NCBI GenBank assembly: GCA_001931905.2
Contig: MSJI02000744.1
Coordinates: 1-50,977 of the forward strand
Origin: Cladosporium sp. IMV 00045
Lineage: Eukaryota > Ascomycota > Dothideomycetes > Cladosporiales > Cladosporiaceae
Reading direction: 5' to 3'
DNA length: 50,977 bases
Made by a program: the position numbers and the translations under genes. How positions within the stretch are numbered: position 1 is the stretch's first letter; each line of letters opens with the position of its first letter. Below, piece after piece: positions 42,535 to 50,977 of the stretch. The notes below the pieces were generated by a model, which saw only the letters and a list, made by a program, of their open reading frames with translations, did not search any database and was not told the origin of the DNA.

Positions 42535-44818
42535 CTAGATCAAACTCCCACCCTCACCCGCCTGCAAATCAAACGGCCACGTCTGCACACCCGACATCAT
42601 ACTGCCCGCGGGATCCGCATAATCGCTCATGATCTGCTCCCAATCCACCCAACTGGGGTCCACAGCGAAAGGGTCGAAATTGCCGAAGCCGGGAGACATG
42701 TTCGTCGTCGTTGCTGCGGAGGTGTCGATGGTGGTAGGTGCGGGTTTGTTGTGAAGAGACATGCTTTCCATGGAGAGCGTAGTGGGAGCTGTCAGGTTGG
42801 CGCTACTGCTGTCGGTTTGGAAGGGTTGGGGGAAGGAGGTTGGGAGGGGTTGGAAATTGTCCATGGAGGTTGTGGGGATGGTGGGGTTGAAGTTTGATTG
42901 GGGGAGGGCGGTGTTGAAGTCGGTGGTGGGTTGAGGCTGGGTGGTTTGTGTGGGTTGGTCTTGATTCGGGGCGTCGCGGAAGGCTGTTGCCTTTTTGTGC
43001 AGTTTTTCGATTGGACGCCAGAGCATGCCGCGACTGCTGTCGGCGACGTATCTGGCTGAACGCTCGTATTGGCGTTCGACGTAGTACCATGCTTCATTGG
43101 CGAGAGGCGTGCCGCGGATGGAGCAGAGGCCTGCTAACGCCACCGCGAGAGCATGCCACTGTACCCAGACTTGCCACCTCCAGCGGTCCGCTCCTTGCAG
43201 GTTGTAGATTTCCTCAGATCCGCGGAGGTTCTCCTTGGCCATGCGTAAAACATAGGGGGAGTCGACGCGGGGAGGAGTGGAAGAGACATAACGTTGCATA
43301 GGCCTGACAGCACGGAGGATCATGGATGCCTTCATGGACTCGCCGACGGCGCGGCGGAAAGAGTCGAAGGGCGCTCCACCTTTGAAATACTGCAAGTATC
43401 GCTCGTCCACTCGTGAAGCGAAATCCAACGCCAGCTGGTGTCTCTTCTCCCAAGTATCCCCGGATGGTTGTACCTCTGGTTTCAGCAAGCTGTCAATAGC
43501 ATCACACGCGTCGAAGCACATATTGACAAAGCTAGTTTCTGTGTCGCAGCCCTCGAGCACGGGTATGGACCGGGAAGACTCGTCGAATGTATCGTCGTTG
43601 GTGAGAGTTGGAAGTGGCACCGAGGTGGACTCCGCGGTGATTAGAAGCTCAGAACCTCGATCGATTGAGCTGAAAACGTCGAGGTAGCGAATGCGCCACC
43701 ACAATCGTCGACGTAATTCAATCTGAAAAGGTGTGTAGTATGTGCAGCTGGGCGAAACGCCGCGATTTAGGTACATCGCAGTAGCGATGCGCGTTAAGAT
43801 CGAGATGAGTGTCCACATGCGCCGAGTGGTGTCGTCTGTTCGCATAGCTGTCTGTAGGAGGAGTAAGCAAACCGTGGTACCTAAAGTTGGGAAAGGGGTA
43901 TATTACAAGATAGGTAGTGAATGCTTGTACAGTGGCCATGTCTGTTGTGTTTATCAAATCGGCCTGAGCGAGAGAGATGCCGACAAGGCGTTTGTAATGG
44001 TTCAGGGCATCATCTCGCGTCTCACCAGTGATTTGAAGGCATTCTTCCGGCTTGAGTGAGTTCACGCCCGCCATCCACACCGCGCGCCTCAGTGCCTGAT
44101 TTCCCGGAGCGTCCCAGGGCTGACCGAGATAAGAAGCGCCATCTCGCATGAACGAGATCAGAGTGGGTGTATGGAATAGCTTGTATATGGGCTCAACATT
44201 GGCAAGGTATGCGTCCAGGATTTGGTTTGCGACTTTTGGCGTAGGCTCGACAAAACCTCCTGGCATCACGTAAATCCGTCCTGGCGGGCAGACAATCAAG
44301 TCATACTCAATGTTCAGCTCCGAGGCAGACTGAGGGACTTGTTCATGCGGCGCAGACTCTGGAGATTCAGGCTCCGGCTCATCCTCCTCCAATGTGTCCC
44401 TCAGTGCTTGCACCTCAGTAGTCAGCGACGCCCAGAAGGAGCTCGCAACATATCTTCGCATCGAAGGCACGGCGCCACATCCACTGGTGTCATTGAGTGG
44501 CGGAGGCGACTCGGTCGTGTTGGAGTCAGAGCCTGTAGAGGTGTTGGTCGTGCCGGCATCTCCACTGAGACTCTCGACCAGACTTTCCAGTTTCGAGATG
44601 CGCTGCTTGAGTTCTGCGTCGACGCCGCGCTTGCCAACATGTCGCGCTCTCTGCTTGCGTGTACTGGGACTGCAGTGTAAGTTGGACCTCGTACACTGGC
44701 CGCAAGGATAGGTCCGGTCGCATTTGATCTTTTTGCGCTGGCAGGCCTGGCACGCCAAGCGCCCTATGTGATGGTCGGAGGCGGTACTTGAAGGCGCATC
44801 ATCGAATCCTTTGTCCAT
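42535..44818 (-). CDS. Zn2Cys6 fungal-specific transcription factor
   Basis: Two exons, 44818-43907 and 43851-42535, with a 55-base intron (donor GTAATA, acceptor CTACAG), giving 742 residues. The acceptor at 43852 rather than the TTTAG further upstream keeps frame and rebuilds the family block AFTTYLTAMRTDDTTRRMWTL. The DNA-binding domain is near the N-terminus: ACQACQRKKIKCDRTYPCGQC with Cys at 23, 26, 33, 39, 42 and 49, followed by a basic linker and a leucine-spaced coiled coil (LKQRISKLESLVESL, about 70-84) for dimerisation. The middle holds the fungal-trans regulatory domain (YLANVEPIYKLFHTPTLISFM; RRRLWWRIRYLDVFSSIDRG). The last 150 residues are Thr/Pro/Gln-rich and end in DWEQIMSDYADP, a typical acidic/hydrophobic activation tail. 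Target genes are unknown; no biosynthetic cluster surrounds it. Confidence 0.92.
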
Positions 44819-45713
44819 GTCGTTGACTTGGCAGCCTCACGGGAATGAGTAGTCTCGAGGGATCTCGCTTGAGGAAGCTGGTGCACGAATTCTGTACTCT
44901 CACCGTTGGCTAAGACTTGCAGACCAGGGCAGATTATATTACAAAAGGACAAGCGAAGAAAATCATACCCGATGGGTTCTGGTGGATCTGGCCGAAGGAT
45001 TGCTCGGTGCAGGCTGCCCACTTTTGGACGATGGGCGGACTGCAAGGTTTAAAGTCACTACTGGGAAGGTGGTAGCGCCGATGATTCAGCCGCCGAGAGC
45101 GAGAGTCATAAGAGACACCGATAGAAAATTATGCAAAGCACTACTATTTCTTCTTTATAGCTAGTATAGATACTAAGCTTATAAGTACTATATTACAGAT
45201 CTAATTCAAAAGAAAAACTTAATAAAAATATATGATTCAACTGTTAATACTTATAGGAATATAAAATTGTAAGAAATCTATTATAATAGCAAAAGTAGAA
45301 ATCTAAATACCCTACTTTAAGTTTAATTAATTAATTAAATTATAATATTAGTAAAAAAGAAAATCTAATAAGTAAAAAGAAATTAGAAAATAAATAGAAA
45401 GCTTATAGTCTTTATATACTATAGAAAATATAAAAGCGTAATTATAACGTAGTAAATCCTTCTAGAAGTTTTACCAGGCTTGTTATGAGAGATATAGCTT
45501 TAAATATTGAATCAAATAACTTCAAACTCCGATCGATAGTCGACTGCTACCGGCACGTACACCCCATCACATTCTGGCAAGGGAATCGTATTGATCAAAT
45601 TCTGCAAATGGCAAAAATGTCGTGCGATTTGTGTCACTCTTTGCTTGAATCGGCACCGCTACGTCTTCCTTATGGCCAAAAGCTGAGCTGTGAGTGAAGA
45701 AGTCAAAGCTACT
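44819..45713. other. intergenic containing A+T-rich island
   Basis: The first 300 bases are the Zn2Cys6 promoter at normal composition. Composition then drops sharply at about 45130 and recovers at about 45480, after which comes the 3' flank of the deaminase-fold gene. No gene lies inside. Confidence 0.6.
45130..45475. repeat. A+T-rich, RIP-like repeat relic (left island)
   Basis: The sequence switches from about 50-55% GC to about 20% GC (12 G/C in the 60 bases from 45241), with many TA and AT steps, almost no CpG, and stops in every frame. Such sharply bounded blocks are typical of transposon copies mutated by repeat-induced point mutation in Pezizomycotina. No transposase or reverse transcriptase remnant can be read, so element type is unknown. 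Confidence 0.65.
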
Positions 45714-47350
45714 TCACGGAAGAGGGACCCCGCCATCTTCATCATCGTCCTCCTTCATTCCGCTGACATGGTTCGTCATACCATGTGCTGTTGTTCCAGC
45801 TGGCGTTTGTGAGCCCTCACTGCCGACAGCAAAGATAAGTGGACCTTGCTCGTCAGATGGGTTAGATAGGGGCTTCAAATCTGCCACCAAAGAGGGGGTG
45901 ATCCCTGTGCTAGAGTCTGGATGCCATTTCCTACGTTGTTGCCGGAAAACCCTTTCAACAACGGCTTTCCTTACTGCGACGATGACCTGGTTCATGACGT
46001 CCTGTTGTGAAAAGGCCTGGACACCGGAGACAACCGGACACAACTCTGGGGGCTTCCAATTAAGGTAGAGTTTGTTGTGGCACGCCGGGCGAGTGTAATT
46101 CCCTGGATGGTTGCAGATGTAGTGATAACAACAGAAGCATGCGGCCTTGCTGCAAGCTATGAACCTGTCCTCGTCGTAGAATGAGCACTGCTTCTCATAC
46201 GTTGCTTCGAGTAAAGCTAGCTCGGCATGGACGTTCGGTTTCCAATTTTCGTTGGAATATTGCTCGAGTACGCGGTCCATGATGCTTCCTGTCTCGTTGA
46301 AGCCTTGTAGTAGGTCTTCAAATGCTCGCGATCTGGTAGACTTTTCCGAAAACATGCGATTGGCGATCCCCTCAAGTGTGAGTTTGTTGCGAGCTGGAGG
46401 ATGTGGTGAAGTTGTCTTGCTTGGCACATGCTGCAGGGAAAATTGCTGAAACATAGCAGGACACTCCCGAGCTGCGTCAATCAGGAACTGCGTCGCTCTT
46501 TTGAGCGTAGAAAACCGACCAATGTAGTGGCGAATGCTACTTCGCGATTGGCTCTCCTCAACAACACGTTGTTGTGCAGCCGGGTCGTATTCAGCGCGAA
46601 GGAATGGCGAGTGTCTTTCTGCATATGACAGCTCGCACACTTTGAGGAAATCACAAGCTTCCTCGTGAGGATCTTGGAATGCTCTGAGCCATTTTCCGTA
46701 TTCTCAAAGGAAGTTAGCTTAGAGATCTAAAACTCTGGCCAAGATCAACACACACCATCCCCTCCGTGAGATCGAGGAGTAAGATTCAGTCTTCTCAGCT
46801 CATCCTCAATATGGTAATTCAGGAGTTTCCAATATTCTCTTAATCGGGGACGCTGGAAGTGCACAATTCTCTCAAGAAAGGCGTCTTTGGTTGCTAAAGT
46901 TTCCACGTCCTGAGAATCCAGGAGCGACTGATTTTCGAGAAGCTGAAGCACCGGAAACAAGAAAGCTCGGATTTTCTCGATATGACCATTTGCTGCGAGC
47001 CAATATCTTGGGCCAGAGGGAACGTTCTCCGCTGCAAGAGCCGTAACAGTGAAGCCGCCCTTCTGGTAGTCACAGATGATGCACAAATGGTACAAGATTT
47101 TCCTGCGTATCTCGATGGTCTCCAGTTGGTCAAGTCTGTCAGCCGACAGAATCGGCTTTGCAATTTTGTCACCTTGAACCTGATCTAAGACTCGCAAAAG
47201 GACGAGAACCTCGTAAAATCGGGCTAAAAACTTCGGACTGAGCTTGTTGGGCCCCATAGTCAGGTTCAATTTCTCCGAAACGTATCTGGGTTTGCTATTA
47301 GGAAAGAGGAGCACCTTAAGAATCTTCGGAATCCTGATTTCCACATGCAC
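45714..47350 (-). CDS. OTT_1508-like deaminase-fold protein
   Basis: Two exons, 47350 (5' limit uncertain) to 46756 and 46702-45714, with a 53-base intron (donor GTGTGT, acceptor TTGAG), giving up to 527 residues. The C-terminal half has the zinc-dependent deaminase signature: VHAE (His357, Glu359) and, about 25 residues later, CSKAACFCCYHY (Cys387, Cys390), in the arrangement of the fungal OTT_1508-like deaminase family (PF14441, from memory). The N-terminal 200 residues are helical (PKFLARFYEVLVLLRVLDQV; EIRRKILYHLCIICDY) and match no named domain I know. The C-terminus is acidic (KEDDDEDGG). The family is thought to act on nucleic acids or nucleotides and to derive from bacterial toxin-type deaminases; activity here is inferred only. 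The frame is open to 47350 but has no ATG before 47257, so either translation starts at 47257 or a short upstream exon exists (one candidate ATG at 47440). It is divergent from the dynamin gene. Confidence 0.75.
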
Positions 47351-48239
47351 CGCATGTGATCATATATCATCACGAATCATCCACAGATCCATGGGGGTAT
47401 CAGCAATATGCAGGTCGCTTCGAGGTAAACTGAGGCGCATTGGTATTAGTGCTTATTTGGCTGCATGACTGTAGAGTGTGGCGGGAGGCGACTGGGCGCA
47501 TTGGATTTTCGAGAGACTGACTCTAGCGACAGTTTCTTCAGCTGACGAAGCCCACCCTCGCCTTTTCTCCCGGGCAACTTTTGATCTTAGGAAGATACAT
47601 GTACCCAGCTGCGCTGAACCGGTTTGCAGACGCAGACTGTGGCCTACTGCATCAGCTCAACAACACATACATGCATGCAATCCGTCACATGCTGGGTGAG
47701 AGCTTACAATACTTGCATCTTGGGATCTAGAACTGGTAATGATGAGCCTGCTGAGATGGCCGTTGCGCGCTTGGCTGCTCAAGCCATACCCAGGTGCTCG
47801 CGGATCCCGCGGAAAGGGACGCCCTTTTCACAACAACCTGGCACACATAGGGAGGTAGATGCCTTACCTTAACCAAGCACAGCTAACTCTTGCAGGTGTG
47901 CGCTGTCGCATGCGGCGTTCAGACGTGAAGTTCAGAGCGACACGCAATCTGACCGGTGTGGTGCTCTTAACCAGACCGCGCCTAGGACGAAGGCGGCCCT
48001 GTAAGTTACGTCTTCCGCGCACCATCGCTTCTGAGGCTCACGTTGTCAACCGTGTACGGACGAGGCGCGACTGCATGCATTACATAAAAGACATACTGGT
48101 ACACATAAGTACCGGGTCGTACCTACATCTCGTTCCCTCATTGCCTCTCACTCCAAATCATATCATGCACCACAAGAGGACAACTGCCAAAGTCATCAAA
48201 CGCTAGGCGACCTGATCCAGCTGGTTCACGTTCAAAGTT
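47351..48239. other. shared upstream region of deaminase-fold and dynamin genes
   Basis: About 890 bases lie between two divergent starts; the region may carry a bidirectional promoter and perhaps the missing first exon of the deaminase-fold gene. Short plus-strand frames (47478-48206) lack domains. No clear TATA box or repeat is assigned. Confidence 0.45.
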
Positions 48240-50667
48240 ATGCCATATTCAAAATTTGATGAGCGCTTTGACGCCAATCTGCTCCAGTCTCTCCAACCGG
48301 CGAAGCACTTGGAATTGCTCAACGTGATCGACAACCTGAGGGCTCAAGGACTCAATGACCATGTGGATCTACCTCAATTGATCGTATGCGGAGATCAATC
48401 GAGTGGTAAAAGCTCCGTCCTGGCGGCCATATCGGGAGTCCCTTTTCCCAAAAGAGACAATCTATGCACTCGGTTCGCCACGGAGGTCATTTTAAGACGA
48501 CACGATGATATCGGCACAGTTCACATCTCAGCATCAATAACTTCAGGCGGCTTCCGGTCTTCTACCCATCATGCTCCAATGGACAATTTTCGTCATGACC
48601 TTGAATCGATGGATCAGTTGCCTGAAGTTCTGGAGAAGGCCGCTCTTGCCATGGGAGTTGGTAGTACAGGTAGCGCCTTTTCTTCTAAGATCCTCAGGTT
48701 GGAGGTGCGAGGGCCACGTATGCCCCAGCTTACGATTGTTGACCTTCCTGGCCTGATCCACTCCGAGAACAAATACCAAAGCGGCGATGACATCAAGCTA
48801 GTATCAGAGCTGGTAGAATATTACATGGCTCAGGAACGTAGCATAATTCTGGCTGTGATATCGGCGAAGAACGATTATGCCAATCAGATCGTGCTCACCA
48901 AGGCGAGAAAAGTGGACCCTGATGGACGACGGACATTGGGAATAATCACAAAACCCGACACCCTGTTCCATGGATCTGTGAGCGAGTCTTCGTTTCTCAA
49001 CCTCGCCAAAAACCAAGACGTTCACTTTTCCCTCGGTTGGCACGTTGTCCGAAATCAAGACTCTAACCAGCCCCTCGAAGGCGATCGCGATGAGCTAGAG
49101 TCAGCCTTCTTTGAAAGGAAAAGTTGGGCTGGAGTCGCGAAGCAAGATCTTGGTATCGTCAGCTTGAGACATCGGTTGAGCGAAGTCCTGTTCGAGCAGA
49201 TTACTAAGGAGCTTCCGGCCATGATATCGGAGATCGATGTCTCAATCGAGAAAACCACGACCGCGCTGGCTCGCATGGGCCGAAGTCGAACCACGGAGCT
49301 GGAGAAGCGTCTCTTCATGATGGAGCTTGCACAAAGCTACAGCAGTCTCTGTCATGCAGCTTGTGAAGCACTATATGACAACCCATTTTTCGCAGAGCGA
49401 GACCATACTGACACTCAACCGCGGCGGCTCAGGGCCATCGTTCAAAATGCAAACATGTCTTTCGCTGAAAAGATGTTAGAAATTCCAATTCGCATCGCAC
49501 CTAATGTCCACCCCGTCGCCAACAGCGGGCGAAGCGATCCCCTTGTCAAGAACATCGTAGCTCGCGCAAAAGCCTTGATCAGTTCGCACCGTGGCAAAGA
49601 ATTACCGGGCACATTCAATCCGCTCTTGATTGGTCCACTGTTTCGGGAGCTTAGTCAATCCTGGCCATCTCGCGCTCAAACCCACGTTGAGGATATGTGG
49701 CTACAGGCAAGAACGACCGTGATTGCTATTCTGGACGAAATTGCAGAGACAAGTGTTCGAGTGGCTTGTATGGAGGCGATCATTGGCCCAAAATTGGAAG
49801 AGATGCGATCTGCTCTTGAGGAGCGTCTCAAAACCTACATGCATGAGTATCTTCAGCAACCAATCACCTACAACCATTACCTCACCGAGAACGTTTATAC
49901 CGCAAGGTTGGAGCGTCGACGGGAAGAAGCCTTATCGATGTGCCGCAATGTCATCGATCAGTATGGTAGTATCAATGTGCACAATATTGAATTGGTGATT
50001 CCTGCACTCGTTGGAGACCGTCAACCCGACATGGATGATCTGGCAGCACAGGATCTAGCCGACTATGCTCAAGCTTATTACAAGGTAAGCCCTTAAGTCG
50101 GGCAGCCGGAATATCACTGACGTCTATTAGGTGGCGCTGAAACGCGTGATTGATGAGATCCCAGCACATGTCATCGAACCTGTGATTCTATCACAGCTTC
50201 CATCTTTTCTCAACTCTTCCGAGATCCTGAAGATGCCTCAAACAACCATAGACAGCGTCGCGGAAGAGAGTGGTGATCGCAAAGCCCATCGCACTATGCT
50301 ACGGTCCAAGTTGGATGTTCTCAAGCGTAGCAGTCTTCTATGTAAGCTCTACATAGAGAACAGTGGTTCACTCAGAGTGCAAGATGCGGCGTCACAGCAT
50401 ATGGAGCAAATGTCAAGCAATGATCTTACACATGAAGGTACTCCTGAAGAAGAGAACTCCATCCCCGGTGCAGGTGTGGAAGTGTCGCAGGAGGCTCAAG
50501 AGGTGCTGTGCGCTCCAGACATTCCCGATGACATCCCAGCCGAGTCGGCCGAGGTCACTGCGGAGCCTTCAAAAGACGTCTGGGCTATGCCGGCCACGGT
50601 GAAGAAGGACAAGAAAAAGAAAAAGAAGAGCACTCTTTCTGGCTTCGTTGAAGCACCTGAAAGCTAG
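48240..50667 (+). CDS. dynamin-like GTPase (fungal Mx/dynamin-related)
   Basis: Two exons, 48240-50084 and 50131-50667, with a 46-base intron (donor GTAAGC, acceptor ATTAG), giving 793 residues. GTPase motifs: G1 GDQSSGKSSVL (51-61), the G2 Thr in LCTRFATEV (Thr77), G3 DLPGL (168-172) and G4 TKPD (237-240). The middle/stalk region follows to about 590. The GTPase effector domain spans the exon junction (DLADYAQAYYKVALKRVIDEI, then HRTMLRSKLDVLKRSSLL, about residue 690). There is no PH domain, transmembrane segment or proline-rich domain, so it is closer to Mx-like and Dnm1/Vps1-like proteins than to classical dynamin. The C-terminal 110 residues are acidic and disordered, ending in a Lys run (KKDKKKKKKS) that could bind membranes or act as a nuclear signal. 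It is probably a lineage-expanded accessory dynamin, not the housekeeping Vps1 or Dnm1. Confidence 0.92.
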
Positions 50668-50689
50668 GAAGGACATGAGTTACTAGGTT

Positions 50690-50977
50690 TCATCTAACGC
50701 GGTCTATAAGCAGCGACGCGAGATAAGATTAATCTCGCGGATTTTTAGTTGATTTTATTGCTTTATGATTACGATATAGCTACGCAAATACTTCTATGGA
50801 TGACATCTTTTCGTTCTAAGAGCTATAATATATAGGTTAGTAGTAACTTAGTAGTTCCTATATTTAGCTAGAATTATTTACGTATTTTCTATAAAAAGAT
50901 TAATATACTTACTAATATATAATAAAATAGTAAGTAGATCTCTATATCAAAGTAGATATATAATAGTTTAAATTTAT
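50690..50977. repeat. A+T-rich, RIP-like repeat relic (right island, runs off the window)
   Basis: From about 50730 the composition falls to about 17% GC (10 G/C in the 60 bases from 50881), with TA-rich, CpG-poor sequence like the island at 45130-45475. It continues past the window edge, so length and identity are unknown. Confidence 0.6.

Noticed and set aside
43880..43890. Alternative TTTAG acceptor in the Zn2Cys6 gene
   Set aside because: It breaks the frame with the GTAATA donor; the CTACAG acceptor at 43852 keeps frame and restores the family block.
1..50977. CRISPR arrays, bacterial operons, riboswitches
   Set aside because: The window is fungal; no regularly spaced direct repeats with unique spacers and no such structures were seen.

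Overview
The window is nuclear DNA of a filamentous ascomycete (Pezizomycotina). The small GT..AG introns of about 50-90 bases, a Zn2Cys6 regulator, a copper-fist regulator, a fungal tyrosinase, a MARVEL protein and a fungal 2EXR/DUF7730-type protein all fit this. A Dothideomycete of the Mycosphaerellales/Capnodiales type is my best guess from protein style, not a proof. I resolved 20 protein genes (one cut by the left edge, two carrying an apparent 1-base frameshift) and one tRNA. Exon junctions were placed by hand from splice signals and reading frame.

Left part (1-12.3 kb): the 3' end of a ubiquitin-specific protease; a proline/glutamine-rich protein with an RS stretch and a glycine zipper; a small Cys/His protein whose 3' end overlaps the 3' end of a six-exon MFS sugar transporter on the other strand; a large multi-pass membrane protein of unknown function; and a tannase/feruloyl esterase with an intact Cys-Ser/Asp/His-Cys arrangement.

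Middle part (12.3-33.2 kb): after a 2.5 kb stretch with no convincing gene come a catalase-like heme protein (frameshifted), a secreted histidine acid phosphatase of the phytase/MIPP type, an RBR (RING-IBR-RING) E3 ligase, a GH128-type glucanase (frameshifted) and a copper-fist transcription factor. A 3.4 kb stretch with no convincing gene follows, then a 2EXR/DUF7730-type protein, tRNA-Ile(AAU), a fusion of a PNPOx-like flavin domain with a ferredoxin-reductase module, and an alpha/beta hydrolase that lacks the nucleophile serine.

Right part (33.2-51 kb): a secreted tyrosinase, the mitochondrial Fe-S factor IND1 (so complex I is expected), a 72-residue Cys/PPxY protein, a Q/P-rich protein with 141-bp internal repeats, a MARVEL membrane protein and a Zn2Cys6 activator. 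The last 6 kb look different: a divergent pair made of an OTT_1508-like deaminase-fold protein and a dynamin-like GTPase sits between two very A+T-rich islands (about 20% GC in sampled rows). These islands resemble RIP-mutated repeat relics, so the pair looks like an accessory insert and is the most interesting part of the window.

Most other genes are unrelated housekeeping or secreted-enzyme genes without operon-like logic, as expected for a fungal chromosome. The tyrosinase (copper enzyme) and the copper-fist regulator share only a metal theme; no regulatory link can be shown here.
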